Positions 36,975 to 44,530 of a DNA stretch of 64,000 nt are shown here, piece by piece. This DNA comes from Bradyrhizobium sp. PSBB068 (GTDB lineage Bacteria; Pseudomonadota; Alphaproteobacteria; Rhizobiales; Xanthobacteraceae), in NCBI GenBank assembly GCA_016839165.1, contig CP069300.1, positions 2,170,001 through 2,234,000 on the forward strand. The letters are read 5' to 3'. The translations under genes were made by a program, and so were the position numbers. Below the pieces are notes generated by a model that did no database searches, was not told where the DNA came from, and worked only from the letters and a program-made list of their open reading frames with translations. How positions within the stretch are numbered: position 1 is the first letter of the stretch; each line of letters starts with the position of its first letter.

Positions 36975-36983
36975 TGCTTGTTC

Positions 36984-37008
36984 TGGCCGGGCTTGAGCCC
37001 GGCCATTT
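36984..37008 (+). terminator. Rho-independent terminator between convergent genes
   Basis: TGGCCGGGCT (36984-36993) and AGCCCGGCCA (36996-37005) form a perfect stem, with a 6-base loop once the inner pairs open. TTT follows. It ends the kinase operon. Confidence 0.7.
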
Positions 37009-37032
37009 CGCATCTGACACATTGACGCGCCG

Positions 37033-38676
37033 TCAGGCGGCTTCGCCGAGCAGAACGTCCCTGACATCGTCGGAGAACAGCTTCCTGCGGCCGGCCAGCA
37101 GCACCCATTCCGGATCGTCGCGATCCGGAGTGGCGCGCGGCATGCCGTGATCGAGCAGGGCCCGTGCGCAGCCCTCCCAATCGCCGCCACTGATCGGCTC
37201 ATTGCAGGAAGCCCACGCTAGGCTGCCGGAGACGTTGTCGCCGAAGCCGTGCTGCTCGGTCCACTCTGCGCCGTGCTCGAGCAGGAAGCGTGTCAGCCCG
37301 GCATTGCCGCGGAACACCGCATGATTGAGCGCCGACGCATCCCAGTCGCCGCCGCGCACCGCGATGGGCCAGCCGAGCTCGACCATCAGCCGCACCGCAT
37401 CGTCGCCGCCTGCCGCGGCGAGTTCGGGCAGCAACCGCAGCTGCTGGGGTGAAAGCGAAGCCGGGAGATCGGGCCGGCCGGCCTGGATCTGTCGCGCCTC
37501 GGTCGCATTGCCGCTGCTGCACGCCGCGACGAACCGCTCGTCGTCGGCGAGCGTCTCCTCGCCGATGCGCTCGCGCAGCAGTTCGGCAACTTCGGTCAGG
37601 CCGAACTGCAGCGCGTATCGATAGGCGCTCAATCCGTCCGGTGTCGTGATGCGCGGGTCAGCGCCGGCGTCGAGCAGGGTCGTAATGCATTTTCGCGACC
37701 GCCGTCGCCGGATCGCCCACATCAAGGGTGAACCGCAATCGGTCAGTGGCGCGTTGCGGGCGGGCTCGTTCGGGTTGCCGCCGTGCCGCAGCAGCAATTC
37801 GAGAGCCGCCACGTTCTCGTCGTCGAGCACCTTGTACATCGCGTTGGTGCCGGCGATCCGCGCGCCATGTTCGAGCAGCACGCCCGTCGTCACGGAACCT
37901 TCGAGCGAGTGGTACAGCGATTCATTGTCGTTCGGATTGGCGCCGGCCTCGAGCAACAGCCTGGTCAACCCGAGGTCGTGATTCTGCCCGGCGGCGCCGT
38001 ACAGGGCCGACAGCGGATTGCTGTCATCGGGTGCGTCGAGCGATCCGGGCGGCCAGCGGCTGCTGATGTGCTGGTCTGGGTCTGCGCCGGCCGCCAGCAG
38101 CAGGCGCGCGCAGCGATGCAGCCGCGCCTGAAATTCCGGAATCTGCAGCAGGCTGGAATGCGTGACCGCGACCAGCGGCGGCAGTTTCAGGGGACCGCCG
38201 GGTCGGTTGACCCATGCGGGATCGCTGGTCGCGATGCGCTGGATCGTGCTCTCGTCGCCGATGGCGCAGGCGAGATAGGGATCATCGCCGAAAAGGCCGG
38301 GATCCTCGCGGAGCATGCGCATTGCGACGCGCGGATTGGCGCGGTCGCTGGTGCCGGCGACATCTGCGGCGTAGACCAGTTGCAGCCATCGCCGCACACG
38401 ATCGGCCTTGCTCTTGCCTGGCGGCAATTGTGCTTCGACATAGCGCCGCAGGTCCGGCCATGAGGCGAAGCCGAGATCTCGCGCGACGCAGGACTGCGCG
38501 TCGTGGAGCCGCAGATCGAGTGCGGCGATCTGCACGTCGCTGCGCCCGGCCGCAGCCGGCAGCGCCTGCCGGAAACGGGCGTAAGCCTCCGGTGCCTGCC
38601 GCCGGTACAGGCGGATCAGCTCCTTGGCTTGCTTCTTCAGATGTTCGAGATTCAATCGCGCGGGCGATCGGTTCAT
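37033..38676 (-). CDS. ankyrin-repeat protein
   Basis: A 547-residue soluble protein with a GGAGG ribosome site five bases from the ATG. After an N-terminal helical region (LEHLKKQAKELIRLYRR and further), several ankyrin units can be read from their ends: LLLAAGADPDQH, LLLEAGANPNDN, VLLEHGARIAG, LLLRHGGNPNEP, LLDAGADPRIT and FLLEHGAEWTE. Ankyrin repeats bind proteins. No signal peptide or secretion signal is visible, so a cytoplasmic adaptor is likely. Eukaryote-like repeats are not rare in rhizobia. There is no neighbour on the same strand to suggest a partner. Confidence 0.88.
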   Translation of the reverse strand: MNRSPARLNLEHLKKQAKELIRLYRRQAPEAYARFRQALPAAAGRSDVQIAALDLRLHDAQSCVARDLGFASWPDLRRYVEAQLPPGKSKADRVRRWLQLVYAADVAGTSDRANPRVAMRMLREDPGLFGDDPYLACAIGDESTIQRIATSDPAWVNRPGGPLKLPPLVAVTHSSLLQIPEFQARLHRCARLLLAAGADPDQHISSRWPPGSLDAPDDSNPLSALYGAAGQNHDLGLTRLLLEAGANPNDNESLYHSLEGSVTTGVLLEHGARIAGTNAMYKVLDDENVAALELLLRHGGNPNEPARNAPLTDCGSPLMWAIRRRRSRKCITTLLDAGADPRITTPDGLSAYRYALQFGLTEVAELLRERIGEETLADDERFVAACSSGNATEARQIQAGRPDLPASLSPQQLRLLPELAAAGGDDAVRLMVELGWPIAVRGGDWDASALNHAVFRGNAGLTRFLLEHGAEWTEQHGFGDNVSGSLAWASCNEPISGGDWEGCARALLDHGMPRATPDRDDPEWVLLAGRRKLFSDDVRDVLLGEAA

Positions 38677-38901
38677 GGCAACCTCCGTGCATCATCGCCG
38701 ATGGTCCACAAAACCGGCTGCACAAAGGCTTGGTTGGCCGCGTATTCGGTGCAAGTGGGTTCGACCCTTCCCGTGGACCCGGGCGCGGCTTGCACCGCAG
38801 ATGGAAGGATATGAGCGAGGCCTGTATCGGTCAACCCGCCGCTGCGCGACGACATGCGTGACAATTGGACGTGGCCGCGCCGCTGGCCTATAGGTCGGCG
38901 C

Positions 38902-39246
38902 ATGCGATTGAAAACCAGTATTTGGGTTGCGGCCTATCTGCGCCGCTGCCAGACCGAAGGCGTGTTCGGTGCGGTCCGCAAGAAGGGTGCGGAAGAGGCC
39001 GGCGCCGTGTTCGTCAAGGTGGCGCTGATGGACGGCAACGCGATGCTGTATGCACCGGCGCCGCAGACGGTCTATGACGACAGCCGTCCGGCGGAACGGC
39101 TATTCGTGCCGACGGCGCCGCAGCCGGTATCCGAGCCGTCAGTCGAGGAGCGATTGACCAAGGAGCTGCGCTTCGATCCCGATGCCTGGATCGTCGAGAC
39201 CGAGGACCGCGCGGGGCGGCACTTCCTCGATCTGGCGAAGGGCTAG
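38902..39246 (+). CDS. DUF1491 family protein
   Basis: A 114-residue protein from ATG 38902 (MRLKTSIWVAAYLRRC); the frame extends upstream without support. The family signs are a WVAAYLRRCQTEGVFGAV opening, GAVFVKVALMDGNAMLYAPA, and a closing FDPDAWIVETEDRAGRHFLD. DUF1491 proteins are small, alphaproteobacterial and of unknown function; the alternation of strands suggests a compact beta fold. A palindromic repeat lies immediately after the stop. Confidence 0.82.
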   Translation: MRLKTSIWVAAYLRRCQTEGVFGAVRKKGAEEAGAVFVKVALMDGNAMLYAPAPQTVYDDSRPAERLFVPTAPQPVSEPSVEERLTKELRFDPDAWIVETEDRAGRHFLDLAKG

Positions 39247-39248
39247 GA

Positions 39249-39291
39249 CATGATCCGGAAAAGTGTGAAGCGGTTTTCCGGATAGATCATG
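39249..39291. repeat. palindromic intergenic repeat (CATGATC-bounded)
   Basis: CATGATC-CGGAAAA at the left pairs with TTTTCCG and GATCATG at the right, with a GATA interruption. It is related to the element at 10115-10186 by the same ends and arms. It lies three bases after the DUF1491 stop. Confidence 0.8.
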
Positions 39292-39302
39292 CCCAAGATG
39301 AA

Positions 39303-39333
39303 AAGCTAAGGCGCGATGATCGCGCCTTAGCTT
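39303..39333 (-). terminator. hairpin terminator overlapping the 3' end of the DUF2336 gene
   Basis: AAGCTAAGGCGCGA (39303-39316) and TCGCGCCTTAGCTT (39320-39333) are exact reverse complements around a 3-base loop. The right arm contains the stop codon of the minus-strand DUF2336 gene. The A-rich flank at 39299-39304 reads as U-rich on the minus strand, so it suits that gene. Confidence 0.65.
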
Positions 39334-40298
39334 CCGGATTTCTGGTTGCGGATCGCGGCTGCGCTGCCGGGCTGCACCGACGATCGCGTCTGCGTCGATG
39401 CGGCGCGCACGCGATGGCGCTCGTCGTCATAGAGCGCCGAGCGATACTTGGCGCGGGCCACCGCCATGGTCGAGCCGCGCCATGCCGCCAGCATCACCAG
39501 CGCCGAGCGCTCGCTGAGGCGATCGTAGAGCCGTGACAGCCGATAGACATAGTTGACCGACGAACCGGCTTCCGGATTGAGGAACATCAGGATGCGCTGG
39601 AACGCGGCGCTCGACACGTCGAGCGCCCGCATCGCGCAGGCGAGCGGCTCACCGCCGGGATCGTTGACCACGTCGGCGGCGATCCGTGACGGCAGGATCA
39701 GCGCTTCGCCGAGTTCGAGCGTGAAGTTGTCGAGGTCCTCGGCGAACGCCGCCATCTCCAGGATGTGGATCGCGCGCGCGGCGCGGGCTGGCGGAATCCG
39801 TGCCGCGGCCTTCAGCGGCGTCTCCTGCAGATTGTGCAGGATCTGCGCGCGCTCGCTGGCGCTGGCGGCAAAGAACATGTCGGAGATTTCGGCGGCATCG
39901 TTCGGCCGCATCGCAAGGCTCGCGGCCATCCGCTGTTCGGCCTCGGTCGGGGTCTTCGCCGGCGGCGTGGAGGATGCCGGCGCGGCAATCGGCGCGGCCG
40001 CCGGCATCGGCTGATCCGGACCGGCGCGCCGGAGCCCGAGTTTGTCCATGATCGGGGCGGGCGTTGCCGGATAGATCGCTAGCCGCGCGCGGACGGCGGC
40101 GCGGGTCGCGTCGTCGACCTCGTCGATCAGGCGCGACGTCAGCTCGACGAACTGGCGCTCTTCATCGGCGGAGTGCGCGCTCGCCTGCACATAGAGGTCG
40201 GTCAGGACGCGCAGCAAAGTGGGGCGGATGTCGACGCCCTCACGACGGGAGAGCCTCATCAGCCCATCAAAACCAGGAAATAGCGGAGCTGCGCTCAT
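39327..40298 (-). CDS. DUF2336-type protein (second copy)
   Basis: A 323-residue soluble helical protein. The opening LMRLSRREGVDIRPTLLRVL and the later ERAQILHNL, FTLELGEALILPSRIAADVV and FQRILMFLNPEAG segments are of the kind seen in DUF2336 proteins, the family also met at 3329-4435. A Pro/Ala-rich linker interrupts it at about 95-115. Two perfect CtrA-type sites lie in its upstream region, so cell-cycle control is likely. No enzymatic motif is found; a signalling or scaffold role is a guess. Confidence 0.68.
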   Translation of the reverse strand: MSAAPLFPGFDGLMRLSRREGVDIRPTLLRVLTDLYVQASAHSADEERQFVELTSRLIDEVDDATRAAVRARLAIYPATPAPIMDKLGLRRAGPDQPMPAAAPIAAPASSTPPAKTPTEAEQRMAASLAMRPNDAAEISDMFFAASASERAQILHNLQETPLKAAARIPPARAARAIHILEMAAFAEDLDNFTLELGEALILPSRIAADVVNDPGGEPLACAMRALDVSSAAFQRILMFLNPEAGSSVNYVYRLSRLYDRLSERSALVMLAAWRGSTMAVARAKYRSALYDDERHRVRAASTQTRSSVQPGSAAAIRNQKSGS

Positions 40299-40370
40299 CT
40301 CGGGCGTACGCGACTAGCCAGTAAGATTCGGTTTGAAAAACCCTGTGGCCGCGAGCCTACGCAGGCAGTT

Positions 40371-40385
40371 TTAAGACGCAGTTAA
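40371..40385. promoter_or_regulatory. perfect CtrA-type binding site
   Basis: TTAA (40371-40374), seven bases, TTAA (40382-40385), exactly the consensus of the alphaproteobacterial cell-cycle regulator CtrA. It lies 73 bases upstream of the DUF2336 start. Confidence 0.65.
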
Positions 40386-40472
40386 GGAAAACAAGCCGTG
40401 AAGGCGAACGCTCGAATTTGCGCGTGTCCATTAAGGCACAGCGCCATATCCGTAACCGTCCGTATCGGCAGC

Positions 40473-40487
40473 TTAAGATGTCATTAA
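40473..40487. promoter_or_regulatory. perfect CtrA-type binding site, second in the same gap
   Basis: TTAA (40473-40476), seven bases, TTAA (40484-40487), followed by CC as in strong sites. It is 68 bases before the small gene at 40555. Extra half-sites stand at 40431-40434 and 40500-40504. Confidence 0.65.
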
Positions 40488-40554
40488 CCATGCCCGTTCT
40501 TAACTCGGCGTGCGCGGGGCAAATCATGTCCGTGCGGGCCAGAGAGAACGGAAC

Positions 40555-40764
40555 ATGGGTACCATCGTTGAGTTTCCGGCGGATGCGGCTGCACGGCGGC
40601 CGAGCACGGCCGGTGCTGCCGGCGAAGGCATGAGGACCGAAGGCTTGGGGACCGTGCTGATCCTTCCCGTCGTGCGGATCGAACGAACGACGGAGGAGAC
40701 CGGCGGTGGTCGCGGACCGGAGCAGGGCACTGCGCAGGGGCGCCGTCGCCGCCGTCGCTCCTGA
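40555..40764 (+). CDS. 69-residue protein of unknown function (MGTIVEFP start)
   Basis: ATG 40555 follows GAGAGAACGGAAC and opens a 69-codon frame. The protein starts MGTIVEFPADAAARR, contains one hydrophobic strand (LGTVLILPVVRIERT), and ends in a very basic tail (GRRRRRRS). I recall short proteins with this opening in Bradyrhizobium-type genomes but no function. It lies just downstream of the CtrA-type sites and 16 bases before the lipoprotein gene, likely its operon partner. The Arg tail could bind nucleic acid or phospholipid. Confidence 0.6.
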   Translation: MGTIVEFPADAAARRPSTAGAAGEGMRTEGLGTVLILPVVRIERTTEETGGGRGPEQGTAQGRRRRRRS

Positions 40765-40780
40765 TCGCGGATAGCGTGCA

Positions 40781-41548
40781 ATGCCCGCGCCTGTGCAGCG
40801 GACCGCCGCTTGGCGGTCATTCCCGGCGCTGATCCTGCTGATCGCGGGCTCGGCGCTCGCGGGCTGCAGCGGCGGCGATTTCGGCCGCACCCGCGCCGAT
40901 TTCCGCAACGACGACATGCATCGCTGGATGGGCGCAGAGGCGACCGGCAGCATCGGCAAGAACGCCTCGCAATTCCAGCTCACCGAACACGAACGCCAGT
41001 TGCGCGATCTCGCCTATCAGTTCGTCGAGCCGCCGCTGTCGCGCCCGGCGTGGAAGAGCGTGTTCGGCGACTACCAGCCGCTGCCCTCGCCCTGGCGGCA
41101 GAAGGCGGTGTTCGATCGCACCGCCTATGGTCGCAATTTGATCGACGAGCCGCACCGCTCGTTCGCCTCGCGCTATTCGCTGCTGATCGACCAGGTGCGC
41201 GACGACATCACGCGGTTCGAGCCGTTCTTCGCCACCGCGATCCAGGTGATCGAGCTCGACCGCAAGCGCAGTGCCAGCCTCAACATGATCGCCGACGTGT
41301 CGCCGCGCGAGCGGGCCGATGCGGTGGCGCGGATGGAAGAGAACACGCTGATTGTGCAGTGGGTCCAGCAGGCCCTGGAACGGCGGATCTCGTCCTATCG
41401 CTGGGCGCTGGAGCGTTTGGTGATCCAGGCGCCCGACGGCATGGCCGCCGATGCCGAACGCCAGATCAACGAACTCGCCCGGCTCACCGCCAACGCGCCG
41501 CTGGTCTCCGGGCCGGTCACGGGCCAGGCCGTGGTGACCAAGGGCTAG
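40781..41548 (+). CDS. lipoprotein of unknown function
   Basis: A 255-residue protein with a type II signal peptide: a hydrophobic stretch ends LAGC, with lipidated Cys29. The mature part is helical and charged, with WMGAEATGSIGKNASQFQLT near the start and long helices (LDRKRSASLNMIADVSPRER, ERRISSYRWALERLV). It probably sits in the envelope, facing the periplasm. No known domain is recognised. It follows the small MGTIVEFP gene closely, so the CtrA-type sites may control both. Its stop shares the ctag tetranucleotide with the convergent LysR gene. Confidence 0.8.
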   Translation: MPAPVQRTAAWRSFPALILLIAGSALAGCSGGDFGRTRADFRNDDMHRWMGAEATGSIGKNASQFQLTEHERQLRDLAYQFVEPPLSRPAWKSVFGDYQPLPSPWRQKAVFDRTAYGRNLIDEPHRSFASRYSLLIDQVRDDITRFEPFFATAIQVIELDRKRSASLNMIADVSPRERADAVARMEENTLIVQWVQQALERRISSYRWALERLVIQAPDGMAADAERQINELARLTANAPLVSGPVTGQAVVTKG

Positions 41549-42405
41549 GCGCGCTTCACCTTCTTGATTGCGGACCTGACGCGGCGGCTGTTCGCCTGCC
41601 GCGGCAGGCTCGCAATGAATTCCTTCAGCGCATCGGATGGCGGATGGGCCGAGGGGTAGGCGAGGCCGACCTGGCGCGTGACGTCGACATCGATCGCGCG
41701 CACCGCGACATCAGGATTGCCGCGCGCCACGCCTTCGGGGACGATCGCGACGCCGACCCCGGCCGCGACCAGTGCCATCGCCCACTCCTCAAATTCTGCG
41801 ATCGCCACCGGCTTGCGCGGCGGCGCGGTGCGCTTGAAAAGCTCCTGCTGTTCGCAATGGCAACGATCGATCATCGGAACGCCGGCGAAGTCGCTGGTCC
41901 GCAGCGTCTCCTTGAGGGTGAGGGGATGCGACGGCGGCAGTGCCGCGACATAGCGCTCGCTCCAGAGCGGGATGAAGTGCTCGCCGGGCACGATCATGGT
42001 TCTCGCGACGATCCGCGCGTCGGACTTCTGGCTGGCGCCGACCAGCCGAAGCGCGAGATCGGCGTTGCCGGTCAGCGGCTTCAACAGGGCGATGGTCCGC
42101 GCCTGATCGAGCGTCCGCAACAGACCGAGCGTCAGCGTCTGTTTCGTCCGCGGTTTGCGAAACAGGTGTCGCGCCGCGTCCGCCTCGTCGATGATCTTGC
42201 GGGCGATGCCGTGGAACTGCGCGGCGGATTCCGTCGGGGCCATGCCCTTCTTGTGCCGGATGAACAGCGTGGTGCCGAGTTCGGCCTCGAGATTGGTGAT
42301 CGCCGCGGAGATCGACGGCTGCGAGATGAAACAGCGCTTCGCCGCAGCGGTGAGATTGCGCTCGCGGTAGACCGCGGCGAAATAGCGAAGTTCGCGGATA
42401 TCCAT
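41545..42405 (-). CDS. LysR-family transcriptional regulator
   Basis: A 286-residue regulator: an N-terminal winged helix-turn-helix (MDIRELRYFAAVYRERNLTAAAKRCFISQPSISAAI, residues 1-36) and a type 2 periplasmic-binding-like effector domain (about 90-270). It is divergent from a metallo-beta-lactamase-fold gene with 89 bases between them, the usual layout for a LysR that controls its neighbour and itself. An inverted repeat at 42415-42429 is a good operator candidate. The effector is unknown. It overlaps the lipoprotein gene by four bases tail to tail. Confidence 0.92.
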   Translation of the reverse strand: MDIRELRYFAAVYRERNLTAAAKRCFISQPSISAAITNLEAELGTTLFIRHKKGMAPTESAAQFHGIARKIIDEADAARHLFRKPRTKQTLTLGLLRTLDQARTIALLKPLTGNADLALRLVGASQKSDARIVARTMIVPGEHFIPLWSERYVAALPPSHPLTLKETLRTSDFAGVPMIDRCHCEQQELFKRTAPPRKPVAIAEFEEWAMALVAAGVGVAIVPEGVARGNPDVAVRAIDVDVTRQVGLAYPSAHPPSDALKEFIASLPRQANSRRVRSAIKKVKRA

Positions 42406-42414
42406 AGTCTGATC

Positions 42415-42429
42415 CTATCGTATCGATAG
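42415..42429. promoter_or_regulatory. probable LysR operator (CTATCG-TAT-CGATAG)
   Basis: A perfect 15-bp inverted repeat of the T-N11-A form used by LysR regulators. It lies 10 bases before the lysR start and 66 bases before the MBL gene. A second partial element, ATAG-N7-CTAT (42404-42418), overlaps it and the lysR start codon. Confidence 0.6.
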
Positions 42430-42494
42430 AGAGACAATATTTTACCTATGGAAACGCGAGTGGCAAGTCTGCGCAGGTCAGCGGAGGATTTGTC

Positions 42495-43337
42495 ATGCGG
42501 ATTCATCATCTCAACACCGGCACGATGTGCCCGATCGGACAACGGCTCGTGAACGGCAGCGGCAGCCTCTTCCGGCGGGCGCGAATGGTCTGCCACTGCC
42601 TGCTGGTCGAGAGCAATGACGGCCTCGTGCTGGTCGACACCGGTATCGGGCTTGGCGACATCGCAGACCCGCCGCGGCTCGGCCGCAAATGGGTGCGGCA
42701 GACCACGCCGCGGCTCGATCCAACCGAGACCGCCGTGCGGCAGGTCAAGGCGCTCGGCTTCTCGCCCGACGAGGTGCGTCACGTGCTGCTGACCCATCTC
42801 GATCGCGACCATGCCGGTGGCGTGCCGGACTTTCCGAAGGCCAAGGTGCACGTCCATCGCAAGGAGTACGACATGGCGGTGACCCATCAGGTCACACCGC
42901 CCGCGGGACGCTACATCACCACGCAGTGGAAGCACGGGCCGGACTGGGCGATCTACGGCGAAGGCGGCGAGGACTGGTTCGGCTTCGAGGGGGTGCGGGC
43001 GCTCGGCGATCACGAGCCTGATATCCTGATGATCCCGCTGCCGGGCCACACGCTTGGCCATTGCGGCATCGCAGTGCGCGACAAGGACAGATGGCTGCTG
43101 CACGCTGGCGATGCCTATTTCCACCATGCGCAGCTCGACGCCAGGCCCCGGATCCCGCTCGTGCTCGGCCTGTTCCAGCGCCGGGCCGACATGGATCGCG
43201 CGACGCGTATCCGGAACCAGGAGCGGCTGCGCCAGCTGAAGGCGGCGCATGGCTCTGATGTCACGATCGTCAACAGCCACGATCCCGTCGACTACGAGAG
43301 CTGCCGCTGCGGCCGGCACACGCCGGCTGCGCGTTAG
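42495..43337 (+). CDS. metallo-beta-lactamase-fold hydrolase (lactonase-like)
   Basis: A 280-residue MBL-fold enzyme with GGAGG upstream. Metal-site motifs: THLDRDHAGG (H101, D103, D105, H106), PLPGHTLGH (H185), HAGDAY (D206) and NSHDPVD (H262). In the first motif the usual second His (HxHxDH) is Asp103, giving HxDxDH, so the metal content may differ from typical lactonases. The size and layout resemble N-acyl-homoserine lactonase relatives, but quorum-quenching activity is not shown. It is divergent from a LysR gene that probably regulates it. It overlaps the DUF1254 gene by four bases tail to tail. Confidence 0.85.
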   Translation: MRIHHLNTGTMCPIGQRLVNGSGSLFRRARMVCHCLLVESNDGLVLVDTGIGLGDIADPPRLGRKWVRQTTPRLDPTETAVRQVKALGFSPDEVRHVLLTHLDRDHAGGVPDFPKAKVHVHRKEYDMAVTHQVTPPAGRYITTQWKHGPDWAIYGEGGEDWFGFEGVRALGDHEPDILMIPLPGHTLGHCGIAVRDKDRWLLHAGDAYFHHAQLDARPRIPLVLGLFQRRADMDRATRIRNQERLRQLKAAHGSDVTIVNSHDPVDYESCRCGRHTPAAR

Positions 43338-43954
43338 CGCTTACGGGCTGCAGGCGGTGGTGCCGGTGTAGGCAGCGGCGGCGGGGCCTCCTGCTTGGCC
43401 GCAGCCGGCTCGGCCTGCACCTTGCACGATGAGGCCGCGAGCGAGGCCTGCGCCTGGGGCATCAGGCCGGGCTCCGGCGCCAGCGCCTTCAAGAGGATCA
43501 GGCCGGTCGAGGTCGGCGAGTCGATGATCAGCCGGTCGGCGGCGGTGACTTCCTCGTCCTCCGGCAGCTCGTTGTGCTGCGCTTCCGTCATCAGGTCGAG
43601 CTCGATCACCTTCTTGCCGGCGGAGCGGTCGTTGATCGCGTAATAGGCGACCTCGTTGCGGGTGTAGAACGACACCGACGTATAGGCCTGGCTGACCGGC
43701 ACGGTGAGCTTGAGCGGCCCGGTCGAGAGATCGTAGCGGCAGATCGCGACTGCGAAGGCCGGATCCATCAGCGGCATCGGCGAGTGGCTGGGGTCGGCCA
43801 GCGGCAGCTGGGTCACCTCGTTGAGCTTGGTCATCGGCGTCAGCCGCGAATAAGCGTCCTGCGAGGCGATCCGCGGCAGCGCCAGCACGCTGACGAGATG
43901 CACCACGCCGCCGAGCAGCACGCCTGCGAGGATCGTGAGCAGCACGCGGATCAT
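43334..43954 (-). CDS. DUF1254-type membrane-anchored protein
   Basis: A 206-residue protein: an N-terminal membrane helix (MIRVLLTILAGVLLGGVVHL) precedes a domain with FAVAICRYDLSTGPLKLTVP, YTSVSFYTRNEVAYYAINDR and a Pro/Ala-rich tail. This is the N-terminal DUF1254 portion, which in many bacteria is fused to DUF1214; here the two are on separate genes. Its ATG overlaps the stop of the DUF1214 gene (ATGA), so they are made together, and PBP1A lies upstream. No catalytic function is established. An envelope role is suggested by the anchor and context. Confidence 0.78.
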   Translation of the reverse strand: MIRVLLTILAGVLLGGVVHLVSVLALPRIASQDAYSRLTPMTKLNEVTQLPLADPSHSPMPLMDPAFAVAICRYDLSTGPLKLTVPVSQAYTSVSFYTRNEVAYYAINDRSAGKKVIELDLMTEAQHNELPEDEEVTAADRLIIDSPTSTGLILLKALAPEPGLMPQAQASLAASSCKVQAEPAAAKQEAPPPLPTPAPPPAARKR

Positions 43955-44529
43955 GGGCAGCCCGTCGTCGTGATCGCGGGCATCGGCGCGTCGCGCTGGG
44001 TGCGGGTCGCGACCCCGACCGGCGTGTCGTAGAGCCGCAGCATCAGCGCGTAGCGTTCGATGCCGCCGGTCGGCAGCCAGTTGCCGGCGCGCGAGCGCGA
44101 GGCGATATGGATCTCGAACGTGCCGTCGGAGGCGCGCATGATCTCCTGGCTGGTGAAGCCGTAGCGTTGCAGCGAGTTCGCGACGAGGTGGCCCTTGCGG
44201 TCGAACAGCGTCAGCGTCCAGAACCGCGCCGCCGGCGTCACGCCGCTGACGACGACGTCGCAGCGGCCGTCGAGCGGCTTGTTCTTGTCGTCCGAGGTCG
44301 CCGAGAATGCGATGCCGTCGCCGGTGCCGATCGGCAGCTCGCCGCTGCGCGCGATGGTGGCGCGCGAATAGGGGTCGACGTCGGAGGTGCCGCTTTTCGG
44401 CCGCGCGGTCCAGGCGCCGATCTTCAGCGTGCCGAGATCGGTGCCGCGCGTCGCAGTCGCGTAGGTCAGCCCGAGGCCGACGGCGGTGGCGATGACGAGC
44501 GCCAGCAGGGTGGTGAGGAGGAGCCGCAC
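43951..44529 (-). CDS. DUF1214-type membrane-anchored protein
   Basis: A 192-residue protein from GTG 44529, one base after the PBP1A stop; the frame extends into PBP1A without support. One N-terminal membrane helix (LLLTTLLALVIATAVGLGLTY) is followed by a beta-rich domain with ARFWTLTLFDRKGHLVANSL and RSRAGNWLPTGGIERYALML, the DUF1214 pattern. The DUF1254 gene overlaps downstream. Position and topology place both in the periplasmic face of the inner membrane, in the same transcript as a peptidoglycan synthase. Confidence 0.82.
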   Translation of the reverse strand: MRLLLTTLLALVIATAVGLGLTYATATRGTDLGTLKIGAWTARPKSGTSDVDPYSRATIARSGELPIGTGDGIAFSATSDDKNKPLDGRCDVVVSGVTPAARFWTLTLFDRKGHLVANSLQRYGFTSQEIMRASDGTFEIHIASRSRAGNWLPTGGIERYALMLRLYDTPVGVATRTQRDAPMPAITTTGCP

Positions 44530-44530
44530 G

